Source: UBA4744 sp963718995
GTDB lineage: Bacteria > Actinomycetota > Acidimicrobiia > Spongiisociales > UBA4744
Direction of reading: 5' to 3'
NCBI GenBank assembly: GCA_963718995.1
Contig: CAVRAP010000010.1
Coordinates: 1 to 64,000, forward strand
DNA: 64,000 nucleotides
The notes under the pieces are model-generated. The model saw only the letters and a program-made list of their open reading frames with translations. It was not told the DNA's origin and did not search any database. The translations under genes were made by a program, and so were the position numbers. Of this stretch, positions 7,499-15,395 are shown piece after piece (within the stretch, counting starts at the first letter, position 1; each line of letters opens with the position of its first letter).

Positions 7499-10312
7499 AT
7501 GAGACTGTTGCGCGACGACCAGCCTGCTGGAGAAGATCGACTGCCGGGCCCGCAGGGGGCCGGTCCGGTCGCGTCCGAGGTGCGTCCGCCCACCGGGACA
7601 ATCACGTTTCTCTTCACCGATATCGAGGGATCCACGCGGTTCTGGGAGTACTACCCCGAAGCTATGCAGCGCACGCTGGTTCGCCACGACCGGCTCTTGA
7701 GGGAGGTCATCGCCCAACACGGTGGCTACATCTTCACGACCGCCGGCGATGCGTTTTCGGTTGCCTTCCAGTCACCGCAGGCTGCCGTCGATGCGGCCAT
7801 CGATGCGCAGCGCTGGATTGCTGGAGAGGCTCCCGACGAGATGGGCCGGTTCCGCGTCCGGATGGCTCTCCATACCGGCGCCGCAGACGAAAGGGACGGC
7901 GACTACTTCGGACCGACCCTCAACCGTTGTGCTCGCCTGCTGGCGGCCGGCCACGGTGGTCAGGTCCTCGTCTCGCTGACCACCGGCGAGCTGATTCGAG
8001 ACACCCTTCCAGAGGAAGTCGCTCTCCGCGACCTGGGTGAGCACCGCCTTCGAGACCTGGCCCGTTCCGAGCGGGTGTTCCAACTGCTCCACCCGGATCT
8101 TCCTGCCTCGTTCCCTTCGATCCGTTCCCTGGATACGTACGCGCACAACCTCCCGGTTCAGGTCACCAGCTTCATTGGCCGCAAGCGCGATCTGGAGGCC
8201 GTCGCAGAACTCATGCCGCAAACTCGCCTCCTGACGCTGACCGGGGTCGGCGGTTCGGGGAAGACCCGGTTGGCACTGCAGGCCGCCGCCGAGCTGGTCT
8301 CCGTGTTTCGCGACGGAGTGTGGCTGGTCGAGCTGGGGTCACTGCACGACGGTGCCCTGATCGCGGTCGAGGTGGCAGCAGCGCTCGGGGTCGAGCAACT
8401 CCCGGGCCGGGCCATGCAAGAGAGCTTGATCGAGTACCTTCGCTCTCGCCACACCCTCCTGGTGCTCGACAATTGTGAGCATTTGCTCGATGACACCGTG
8501 CAGCTGCTCGATGGTCTCCTTCGATCGTGTCCGCGCCTGCAGGTCATGGCAACTAGTCGAGAGGCACTGGGAATGGCAGGGGAGGTGCTGTATCTGGTCC
8601 CGTCACTCTCGGTTCCACCACCCGGGGACGAGCCAGATCTGAGTGCATTGAACGAACACGAAGCCGTACACCTCTTCATCGACCGGGCTGCCGCGGTGCG
8701 ACCAGGGTTCTCACTCAATGCCGCGAACCGCCGGGCCGTGGCAGATATCTCGCGCCGGTTGGACGGGATCCCGCTGGCGATCGAGCTAGCCGCCTCACGG
8801 ATCCGGGCGATGTCGGCCGAGCAGCTAAGTGCTCGCCTCGACGATCGGTTCGCGTTGCTGACCGGTGGCAGCCGCACGGCGCTGCCGCGCCAACAGACGC
8901 TGGAAGCGGCGATGGATTGGAGTTACGACCTCCTGACGGACCCCGAGCAACAGCTGCTCCAGCGCCTTTCCGTGTTCCGGGGCGGGTTCTCGATGGAAGC
9001 AGCTGAACGCGTGGGATCAGCCGGGGAGGTGGGACGTTTCGATGCGTTGGATCTGCTTTCCCGACTGGTCGATAAGTCCCTGGTCGTTGCCGAGGAACGG
9101 GGCGACGAGATGCGGTACCGGCTCATCGAAACGGTCCGCACCTACGCACGCAACAAGCTCGCTGAGACCGAAGACGGAGGACCTGTCTCCGCGCGGCACG
9201 CCGCCTATTACCTGGAGCTGGCCGAATCGGCCGAAACCCGGATGCGGGGTCCGGCGGAGACCACCTGGATGCGGAGGCTGGAAGCCGAACATGACAATCT
9301 TCGAGCGGCTGTCGAGTGGACTCTCGATGCGCGGCAAACGGAGATGACGCTGCGATTTTCCTGGGCGCTCCTCACCTACTGGGTGGCGCGCGGGTACTCC
9401 CAGGAAGGCCTTCGTTTGGTCGAGCGGGCTCTCGAAGGCGGCGAGGTCGTCGATCCGCTCATCAAGGCCCGTGGCATGGAGGCGGCTTCGATGCTCGTGC
9501 ACATGCACGGTGACACTGCCCGGGCGGGCCGGCTTCTCGCCGAGAGCGAAGCGACGTTTGCGGCACTCGATGCTCATCACGACCAGGGGTTGGCGCTCCT
9601 CAGGATGGCTGCGCTCGTCGCTGCTCAGGGAGACCATGGGCGCGCCACCAAGCTCTACGAGCGGGCAATGGGGTTGCTCGACGGCGCCGGCGATCAATGG
9701 GGGGTAGCCAATTGCCTCGAAGGGCAAGGTGACATCGCCTTGATCGATGGTGATCTGGACGGGGCCCGGGCGGCCTTTCAGGAGAGTCTGGAGTTGCGAC
9801 GAAGGTTCAACCATCCGCGCAGTGTTGCCCAGTCGCTGGTAGCCCTGGGTTCGATCGCTCTGGCCGAAGCGGAATACGAGCAGGCCGGTGAGTTGCTTGA
9901 AGAGGCCCTCGCCCTCTTCAAGGATGTTGGATCGAAGCATCAGATGACCTCAACGACACTCCGACTCGGCCAGGTGGAGAGCGTTCAAGGGGACCTGGAC
10001 TGGGCGTTCTCGCTGCTCACCGAAGCGACCCGTCTGGCGATCGAGGCCGCAGGCAGTTCGATGGCACCTTCGTTCCTCGGGTCATGGGCGTTGCTGGCTC
10101 GCCGGCGCGAGAAGTACGACCGGGCGGTGCGTTTGTGGGCGGCTGAGTCGACCTTCCTCGCCACGCTCGGATTGCAGCGGGAAGTGTTCATCGGCGGTCT
10201 CTACGATGCCGAGATCGAGGCGCTGCGGACTGCGCTGCAGGTCGACGAATATGAGCAGTCCTGGGAGCAGGGCCTTTCGCTCGGCTGGCTGGAAGCCATA
10301 GAAATGAACTGA
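7499..10312 (+). CDS. Class III cyclase domain / NB-ARC ATPase / TPR signalling protein
   Basis: 937 residues. Residues about 32-200 form a class III nucleotide cyclase domain (TFLFTDIEGSTRF with the first metal aspartate near 41, TAGDAFSVAF with the second near 84). A signal-transduction NTPase follows: Walker A TGVGGSGKTR near residue 250, Walker B LLVLDNCEHLL near 318, and a GIPLAIELAA GxP-type motif. The C-terminal 350 residues are tetratricopeptide helices that probably sense a ligand. This arrangement is typical of Actinobacteria, usually ending in a LuxR HTH, which is absent here. GGAGG directly abuts the ATG at 7499, so TTG at 7508 may be the true start. Whether it makes cAMP is not shown. 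Confidence 0.9.
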   Translation: MRLLRDDQPAGEDRLPGPQGAGPVASEVRPPTGTITFLFTDIEGSTRFWEYYPEAMQRTLVRHDRLLREVIAQHGGYIFTTAGDAFSVAFQSPQAAVDAAIDAQRWIAGEAPDEMGRFRVRMALHTGAADERDGDYFGPTLNRCARLLAAGHGGQVLVSLTTGELIRDTLPEEVALRDLGEHRLRDLARSERVFQLLHPDLPASFPSIRSLDTYAHNLPVQVTSFIGRKRDLEAVAELMPQTRLLTLTGVGGSGKTRLALQAAAELVSVFRDGVWLVELGSLHDGALIAVEVAAALGVEQLPGRAMQESLIEYLRSRHTLLVLDNCEHLLDDTVQLLDGLLRSCPRLQVMATSREALGMAGEVLYLVPSLSVPPPGDEPDLSALNEHEAVHLFIDRAAAVRPGFSLNAANRRAVADISRRLDGIPLAIELAASRIRAMSAEQLSARLDDRFALLTGGSRTALPRQQTLEAAMDWSYDLLTDPEQQLLQRLSVFRGGFSMEAAERVGSAGEVGRFDALDLLSRLVDKSLVVAEERGDEMRYRLIETVRTYARNKLAETEDGGPVSARHAAYYLELAESAETRMRGPAETTWMRRLEAEHDNLRAAVEWTLDARQTEMTLRFSWALLTYWVARGYSQEGLRLVERALEGGEVVDPLIKARGMEAASMLVHMHGDTARAGRLLAESEATFAALDAHHDQGLALLRMAALVAAQGDHGRATKLYERAMGLLDGAGDQWGVANCLEGQGDIALIDGDLDGARAAFQESLELRRRFNHPRSVAQSLVALGSIALAEAEYEQAGELLEEALALFKDVGSKHQMTSTTLRLGQVESVQGDLDWAFSLLTEATRLAIEAAGSSMAPSFLGSWALLARRREKYDRAVRLWAAESTFLATLGLQREVFIGGLYDAEIEALRTALQVDEYEQSWEQGLSLGWLEAIEMN

Positions 10313-10353
10313 GAGCGGGTTGAACCCGTGCCCGGGACCCTCGATATCGGCCC

Positions 10354-10409
10354 CCTCCGGCCCGGCTCATACGAGCCGGAGGGACCTCCCCCACCTTCGG
10401 CGGGGGAGG
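10354..10409. terminator. Two tandem hairpins between convergent genes
   Basis: CCGGCTC at 10362-10368 pairs with GAGCCGG at 10373-10379 (loop ATAC), extended by flanking CCTCCGG/CCGGAGG; a second hairpin pairs CCTCCCCC at 10385-10392 with GGGGGAGG at 10402-10409. Position between two converging genes suggests bidirectional termination, although there is no T-run. Confidence 0.5.
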
Positions 10410-10429
10410 ACGTCAGACATGTTGGCCGG

Positions 10430-10966
10430 TCAGCGCCTCCGGAGCATGACGAAGAGGCCGCTCCCGATCAGGAGTGCGGGTAGGGCATATTCTCCGACTC
10501 GTCCGAACGATGAGCCGCTGATGTTCAGGATGCCTTCGAAGAAGAGGAAACCAGCCAGGAACATCACGAGACCAGCGAAGGCAGCGTTTCGTCCGTTTCG
10601 GGTAGCCTCATCGTCCCCGGACAAGGCCCCTCTGACCGCCTGACCGAGGCCGATCGAGGCGGGCCACACGAGTGCCCATCCGTACGCCCAGGTCTGCCAC
10701 CAGCCGGTGAGGTTCTGGAAGAGCAACAGCAGCCCCAGCCCGGTCAGCTGGCTGCCGGTCACGGTGGCCGCCGTACCCGACCCGCCCGGCGCGGCGGCCA
10801 GCCCGGAGATCAGCATCACAACTCCGGGGATGAGAACGAAAAGCGGCCACAGGGCGCCAAGATCGAGATCGACGAGGCGTCCCAGGAGGAGCAGCAAACC
10901 CACCACGACGATGGCGCTCCCCACGACGATACGGGTAGGTCCCGGGCGATCAGGCTCCATATCCAT
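10430..10966 (-). CDS. Small multi-pass membrane protein
   Basis: 178 residues with about five hydrophobic segments: two helices in the first 60 residues (IVVGSAIVVVGLLLLLGR, then LWPLFVLIPGVVMLISGL), a central TGLGLLLLFQNLTGWWQ region and two near the C-terminus ending in LLIGSGLFVMLRRR. The repeated GxxLLLxxL pattern resembles LiaI/LiaF-type (DUF5668) membrane domains; this is a resemblance only. No soluble domain and no evident function. Confidence 0.7.
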   Translation of the reverse strand: MDMEPDRPGPTRIVVGSAIVVVGLLLLLGRLVDLDLGALWPLFVLIPGVVMLISGLAAAPGGSGTAATVTGSQLTGLGLLLLFQNLTGWWQTWAYGWALVWPASIGLGQAVRGALSGDDEATRNGRNAAFAGLVMFLAGFLFFEGILNISGSSFGRVGEYALPALLIGSGLFVMLRRR

Positions 10967-11038
10967 CCTTCTGCGCTACTGCCGACGCTACCCGACGCGG
11001 CGCGGCGCGGGGCGCACCGGCCCGGAGCCGGGGGGGGC

Positions 11039-11932
11039 TCAGCCTCGAAAGCGGTCGTGCAGGTGAGCAGGATCGATGCCGGCTCCCGCTGCCGCGGTCA
11101 CCACTGCGTCGATATCGAACGGAGTCCGGACGGGCAGCGGAGGCGGGTCGGCCAGTTGGTCGTCCATAGTCGCGATTTCCCAACCGTTGGGGATCGCCGT
11201 ATGGAGCTCGTCCCATCGCAGTGGCGCAACGACGGAGGGGGTGGGGCGGGATCGCACCGAGTACGGGCAGGCGATGGATTGAGCCCATCGGTTGCGAAGC
11301 CAGTCGACGAACACACGCGTCCCGCGATTCTTCTTGAGGAACTCGGTGGTGGCGATCTCGGGATCCCGGGTGGCGACCAGTGCGGCCAGACACCAGGCTG
11401 CACGGCCTGCTGCATCGAAGTCATGGTTCGGCTCGATCGCCGCCCAGAGATGAAAGCCGCGCGAGCCGGAGGCGACCAGAACCGGCTCGAGTCCGAAGCT
11501 CTCCATCACGGCGCGACCGACCTCGGCGACGGCGCGCGTCTTGCCAAGGTCTCCGTCGGAAGGATCCAGATCCAGCACCAGGTGATCAGGATGGTCGAGA
11601 TCGGGCACCTTCGACGTCCAGATGTGGAAGGTGATCGTCCCCTGGTTGGCCAGGTACGCGAGGTCGTCTCCCGCTTCGATCACCGGGTGGGTAACGGTGC
11701 CGTCGTTCTTGGGGACTGTTACGCGTTGGATCGAAGCCGGGAAGTGTTTCGAGGCGTTCTTCTGGAGGAAGCCCTTCTTCCCCGTACCATTGGGATACCG
11801 CTCGAGGGTGAGCGGACGGCCAGAAACCCAGGGGAGCATGAGCGGAGCCACTCGTTCGTAGTACGCAACGAGTTGAGCCTTCGTTGTTCCGGTTTCCGGA
11901 AACATGATCTTGTCGGGATTGGACACATGCAC
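11039..11932 (-). CDS. Stand-alone LigD-type polymerase/primase domain
   Basis: About 297 residues of the archaeo-eukaryotic primase-like polymerase (POL) domain of DNA ligase D, which adds ribonucleotides during Ku-dependent end joining. Visible hallmarks are NPDKIMFPETGTTKAQLVAYY at the start, the metal-binding pair in LVLDLDPSDGD, GSRGFHLW, and SVRSRPTPSVVAPLRWDEL near the end. No ligase or nuclease domain is fused and no Ku gene is near. The frame extends to 12091, but that would overlap the divergent gene; GTG at 11932 (or 11926), preceded by GGGAAGGG, fits the family N-terminus. Confidence 0.88.
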   Translation of the reverse strand: MHVSNPDKIMFPETGTTKAQLVAYYERVAPLMLPWVSGRPLTLERYPNGTGKKGFLQKNASKHFPASIQRVTVPKNDGTVTHPVIEAGDDLAYLANQGTITFHIWTSKVPDLDHPDHLVLDLDPSDGDLGKTRAVAEVGRAVMESFGLEPVLVASGSRGFHLWAAIEPNHDFDAAGRAAWCLAALVATRDPEIATTEFLKKNRGTRVFVDWLRNRWAQSIACPYSVRSRPTPSVVAPLRWDELHTAIPNGWEIATMDDQLADPPPLPVRTPFDIDAVVTAAAGAGIDPAHLHDRFRG

Positions 11933-12089
11933 AGCTCGATTCTCGCCCTTCCCGGAAACCAATGTGGGATCGTTTGTTGCCGAACCGGCACGAAAGTGCC
12001 GGGGGTTTCTGTCACCTGCCCGACATGGGGCTCTGTTGATCGGTATCGTCGACGCAGGACGACCCTCCCTGAGCGTCCCTGGAGCCCCC

Positions 12090-13151
12090 ATGCCGATCGC
12101 GACTCCCGAGGAACTCCGCCAACATCTCGCCCTGGCGATGCGTGTAGAGCTGACGACCGTGCCTCCCTACCTCTACGCGATGTATTCGATTGAGGATCAA
12201 TCGTCGGAGGCGGCGCGCCTCATCAGGAGTGTCGTCGCCGAAGAGATGCTCCATGCGGCACTGGTCGCGAATCTCCTCGTGGCGGTAGGAGGACGACCGG
12301 ACTTCGGGGATCCGGATCTGGTCCCTCGCTTTCCGGATCTGCTTCCCCACCACGTCCCGCCGCTCATGCTCAACCTGGCCCCCGCGTCTCCTCGTTTGGT
12401 TCGCGACGTTTTCATGGTGATCGAGAAGCCGGAAGCGCCGGGTGCTCCACCGGAAGATGATCAATTCGAGACCCTTGGTCAGTTCTACCTCGCCCTGGAG
12501 TTGGCTTTAGAGGACCTTTCCGAGCGTTTCGACCTGTTTGCCGACATTGGAGCAGACCGGCAGTTTGCCGATCCCCGTTTCTATCAGCCGGTGGAGTTCG
12601 ACACCGAGGACAGCGGCGGCTTGATGTTGGTGAAAGATCTCGAAAGCGCTTGCGAGGCCATTGAAGTGGTTGTGCATCAAGGGGAGGGGGTCCGTGACGA
12701 GCGATACGCCGATCCTGGCCATCAAGAGCTGACGCACTATTACAAATTCGAACAGATCGCCAGCGGAGTGAGCTCGCTGGGCGAAGTCCGCCCTGCCATG
12801 GTCAACCCCAAGACGGCCGATCTGCCCGGCGCTCTCAAGCCGGTTTCCGATCTCGTGAACGCTCTTTACCGCTACACCTACCTGACGATGGATGAGCTGT
12901 ACCAACCGGTGGCGGACAAGACACCGCTGGTTGGCCGCCTGTACGGTGTGATGTCCGGATTGCTCGGTCCGGCGGCCCGGTATCTGATGGAGCAACCCGT
13001 GGGGGCGGGCCTGGTGGCCGGGCCCAGCTTCGAGGTCTATCGCTTCGATCCTGGGTCGCCGGCCGTCGATCAGCTCAAGGATCTCGCCGTTCATGTCCTG
13101 GCCGAGCATCCGGGTCTGGCGCCGCTCGCGCCGGGTTTCGAACGCCTGTAG
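12090..13151 (+). CDS. Ferritin-like domain protein (VioB/iminophenylpyruvate dimer synthase type)
   Basis: 353 residues starting MPIATPEELRQHLALAM. Residues 1-220 match the ferritin-like domain of PF12902: ELTTVPPYLYAMYSI supplies the first Glu of a putative di-iron site and VVAEEMLHAALVANLL the ExxH pair on helix 2; HYYKFEQIASG further on supplies another Glu/His. In violacein synthesis VioB has this domain, but most free-standing members have no known role. The start was placed at ATG 12090 because homology to the family begins just there. Divergent from the LigD-type gene. Confidence 0.85.
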   Translation: MPIATPEELRQHLALAMRVELTTVPPYLYAMYSIEDQSSEAARLIRSVVAEEMLHAALVANLLVAVGGRPDFGDPDLVPRFPDLLPHHVPPLMLNLAPASPRLVRDVFMVIEKPEAPGAPPEDDQFETLGQFYLALELALEDLSERFDLFADIGADRQFADPRFYQPVEFDTEDSGGLMLVKDLESACEAIEVVVHQGEGVRDERYADPGHQELTHYYKFEQIASGVSSLGEVRPAMVNPKTADLPGALKPVSDLVNALYRYTYLTMDELYQPVADKTPLVGRLYGVMSGLLGPAARYLMEQPVGAGLVAGPSFEVYRFDPGSPAVDQLKDLAVHVLAEHPGLAPLAPGFERL

Positions 13152-13168
13152 CCCGGGGCGGCGAACCC

Positions 13169-13627
13169 CTACTCGGTGATCGCGAGATGGAGGTCGAACA
13201 CCCATTCGGTGTGGGGCAGCACAGGCGAGCTGATCAGCTCTTCGAGACACCGGCGTTGGTCGACCCGGTAGGGGCCGGCTTCTACCCACGCAGCCAGGCG
13301 GCCCCAGTCTTCCTCGATGGTGGCTAGACCATCGCAGCGCAGCACTCCGTAGAGGCCCCCTTCGAAGTGTTTGATCTCTACGTCGGCCAGGGGTTCGGTG
13401 TCGGGTCCGACCGTCATCCACTGTTCGTATCCGTAGTTAGGGGTTCCCGGCATCGGGTTCGGGTTGTTGAAGCCGAAGTACCGCTGGGTTCCGTCCAGGT
13501 AGTTCGTCGCCCGTGCCCAGGTCATCAGTTTGTCCCAAGCCTCTCGTTCCGGCTCAGGGCCGAAACCCAGGGCAGCCGCAACTCGCATCGGTTCGAGTTT
13601 GACGATGCTGACATTCCCGTCCGACAC
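13169..13627 (-). CDS. GyrI-like / AraC effector-binding domain protein
   Basis: 152 residues made of a single GyrI-like small-molecule-binding domain (SOUL/BacR fold): it opens with the strand VSIVKLEPMRVAAALGFGPEPE, has the YFGFNNPNPMPGTPNYGYEQW stretch typical of the fold and ends with a WVFDLHLAI strand. There is no HTH. Stand-alone members bind or hydrolyse small hydrophobic compounds. Convergent with the ferritin-like gene, 17 bases apart. Confidence 0.85.
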   Translation of the reverse strand: MSDGNVSIVKLEPMRVAAALGFGPEPEREAWDKLMTWARATNYLDGTQRYFGFNNPNPMPGTPNYGYEQWMTVGPDTEPLADVEIKHFEGGLYGVLRCDGLATIEEDWGRLAAWVEAGPYRVDQRRCLEELISSPVLPHTEWVFDLHLAITE

Positions 13628-13784
13628 GTGATCTCCTCCTCGCTCGGATCAGTTTCGCGCCTCACCCGGCCCGTTGGCAACCCCTGATCAGAGGTGTTGA
13701 TGGCCGCGTGGCGGTAGTCGCACGATCATCGCCGCGGCTACGGCCGCGGCTACGGAGAGCGAGGCTCCGGCTACGCTCCTTCCC

Positions 13785-13876
13785 GGAGGCGACCGAGCGC
13801 CTGGTGGGCTCCCCGGTCTTCAAAACCGGTGGGGGGTCGAAAGGTCCCCGGCGGGTTCGATTCCCGTCCGCCTCCG
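13785..13876 (+). tRNA. selC: tRNA-Sec (anticodon UCA)
   Basis: 92-nt gene for selenocysteine tRNA. GGAGGCG at 13785 pairs with CGCCTCC ending at 13875; D-arm stem GAGC..GCTC closes on loop TGGT; anticodon stem CCGGT/ACCGG carries loop CTTCAAA, giving anticodon TCA, which reads UGA; a long variable arm (GGGG-TCGAAAGGT-CCCC) follows, then T-arm GCGGG-TTCGATT-CCCGT and discriminator G. CCA is not encoded. The layout matches bacterial selC closely. Its presence implies selA, selB, selD and at least one selenoprotein elsewhere; none is in this window. Confidence 0.94.
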
Positions 13877-13880
13877 CTAT
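13814..13880 (+). repeat. Direct repeat A inside selC (att-like)
   Basis: 67 bases from the anticodon stem to four bases past the end of selC recur at 15066-15131 with a single missing G in the variable arm. Sequence identity stops sharply at both sides. A tRNA 3' portion repeated directly around a short insert is the classical footprint of tyrosine-integrase insertion. Confidence 0.85.
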
Positions 13881-14154
13881 TTGAGTTGCCATTTGGCCAG
13901 TAACCAGTTTCCAGTTCTGGCGGTCCATTGGCGGAGTTAGTTGCTGTCCTCTACAGCTTCCACGAACACGAAGCCGATTATGTCGTCGCCGTCTGGTGGG
14001 AGGACCCGGTCGTCGGCACGGGTGATCACGATCCCGAGACGGCTTGCCGCGCTTGCGAAGCCGGGGTGAGCGAAGTCATCACCTAGGCCTTCGACCCGTC
14101 GAAGTTGCGGGAGATCGTCGCCTGGCTCGCCTTCCCCGATGCGGCTCGCAGCCT
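13881..14154. other. Intergenic stretch after selC with possible coding remnant
   Basis: About 270 bases with no convincing gene. The start carries CCAGTTTCCAGTTC, a motif also seen at 21452. The minus strand reads open for about 65 codons up to a TAA near 13940 (with GFASAASRLGIVITRADD and GFVFVEAVEDSN) but has no start codon at its head, so it may be the tail of a decayed gene or chance. Confidence 0.35.
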
Positions 14155-14841
14155 CTAGCTAGAAGGCGTCCTGGCCTGGAGGAGTAGCCACGCCATCAGC
14201 ACCAGCTCACCAATGAAGGTGAACATTGCCACGTTCAGCGAGTAGTCGGCTACGAGGAACGTCCCGAAGGTGTCGATCAGGTAGCCGATCCCGGCGATCG
14301 CAGTGAGGGCACCGATCACGCGGGGAGCTCCACCAAGTTGCCATGCCAGCCACCCGATGAGCAGGAGATGGACGGCGAAGAGGGCAAGCCCGGCATTCCA
14401 GATGTCCTGGAATGCCTCGACGCTGTCGAGCACCAAAGCGTCGGATACCGCACCGAGGGCCCCGAGCAGTTGTACGGTGGCAACGGCAAGTACGGCGCCG
14501 TATACGGCCCGCATCCAACCGGCGACTGCCGAGACGCTGCGGTTGACCGATTTGAACACCTCGTACAGCGCCCAGGCGACAACGACATCGAGGATCGCCA
14601 CGAAGGCGAACGCCGCGACGCCAAGTCGGAAGGTGCCCTCGGAGGCGGCGATGTCTCGGGCGGTGGCGGCGGCGTCGCCCGGTGTGGTCAGGCCCTCGAT
14701 GACGATGAAGTTGGCCCAGCCGGCGACAATAGCCATCACGAGCAGGGCGAGACCACCGATGAGCGCAGCTCGCCTCGGCACGGGGGAGTGCGGGCTGCTG
14801 GGGGTGGTTGCAGGTGGCGCCTTGATCGGTCCGGTTGTCAT
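14155..14841 (-). CDS. DUF4386-type multi-pass membrane protein
   Basis: 228 residues with six hydrophobic helices: the first is AALIGGLALLVMAIVAGW, then the loop with the TTPGDAAATARDIAASEGTFRLGVAAF pattern typical of DUF4386, followed by helices ending in FTFIGELVLMAWLLL. The function of the family is unknown. It is the only intact gene between selC and the selC fragment at 15066, so it may be cargo of the integrated segment. A palindrome sits just upstream of its start (14868-14890). Confidence 0.8.
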   Translation of the reverse strand: MTTGPIKAPPATTPSSPHSPVPRRAALIGGLALLVMAIVAGWANFIVIEGLTTPGDAAATARDIAASEGTFRLGVAAFAFVAILDVVVAWALYEVFKSVNRSVSAVAGWMRAVYGAVLAVATVQLLGALGAVSDALVLDSVEAFQDIWNAGLALFAVHLLLIGWLAWQLGGAPRVIGALTAIAGIGYLIDTFGTFLVADYSLNVAMFTFIGELVLMAWLLLQARTPSS

Positions 14842-14867
14842 GATGTCCCTTCTCGTTCTCGTCCTGT

Positions 14868-14890
14868 CTACGGTTTCGTTGACACCGTAG
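14868..14890 (-). promoter_or_regulatory. Palindrome upstream of DUF4386 gene
   Basis: CTACGGT at 14868-14874 and ACCGTAG at 14884-14890 form a 7-bp inverted repeat with a 9-base spacer, 27-49 bases upstream of the start at 14841. Spacing and position suit a TetR- or MerR-type operator; no regulator gene is adjacent. Confidence 0.45.
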
Positions 14891-15065
14891 CCCCGGTTCC
14901 TTTGTAAAACTCACCGGCACCCGGTGCCGAACCCGGTGCCACGCCGTCCGTCAGCCAAAGGAACTGCACGGCACGAGAAGGGTCTCGATCGCCGAAACAG
15001 CCAATACCGTCGGGAAGAGACGGGCATCGGCGGGTCTCAGCGGAACTGGAAGGGTCTGTGGAACA

Positions 15066-15131
15066 CGGTCTTCAAAACCGGTGGGGGTCGAAAGGTCCCC
15101 GGCGGGTTCGATTCCCGTCCGCCTCCGCTAT
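15066..15131 (+). repeat. selC 3' fragment (direct repeat B, pseudo-tRNA)
   Basis: 66 bases identical to 13814-13880 apart from one G, covering anticodon loop TTCAAAA, variable arm, T-arm and 3' acceptor strand. The 5' third is missing: the bases upstream do not supply GGAGGCG or a D-arm, so it cannot fold as a tRNA. Confidence 0.88.
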
Positions 15132-15133
15132 CG

Positions 15134-15395
15134 CTGCGGCTTCCTTGTCGTGCCCAATGCCATCTCCCCGCCGGGCCGCTGCGCTGCTCCTCCGGCGGGT
15201 TCGATGCCCGTCCGCCTCCGCCAACTGCGGCTTCCTTGTCGTGCCCAATGCCATCTCCCCGCCGGGCCGCTGCGCTGCTCCTCCGGCGGGTTCGATGCCC
15301 GTCCGCCTCCGCCAACTGCGGCTTCCTTGTCGTGCCCAATGCCATCTCCCCGCCGGGCCGCTGCGCTGCTCCTCCGGCGGGTTCGATGTCCGTCA
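15134..15395 (+). repeat. 91-bp tandem repeat, 2.9 copies, each ending in tRNA-Sec 3' sequence
   Basis: Units start at 15134, 15225 and 15316 with CTGCGGCTTCCTTGTCGTGC and are essentially identical; the last is cut off near 15395 at the end of the methyltransferase gene. The end of each unit repeats the selC T-arm and acceptor (CGGCGGGTTCGATGCCCG then TCCGCCTCCGC) with a T-to-G change in the T-loop. The rest of each unit is a GC-rich block containing CCGCCGGGCCGCTGCGCTGC. Confidence 0.92.

Noticed and set aside
13938..14157. Small minus-strand gene ending near 13938
   Set aside because: About 65 open codons with some protein-like sequence but no start codon at the head and no SD; kept only as a possible remnant.
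15037..15131. A second functional tRNA-Sec gene
   Set aside because: The 5' acceptor strand and D-arm are absent upstream of the copied anticodon arm, so it cannot fold as a tRNA; it is a fragment.
15134..15395. CRISPR array
   Set aside because: The units are contiguous 91-bp repeats with no unique spacers and carry tRNA sequence; no cas genes are near.
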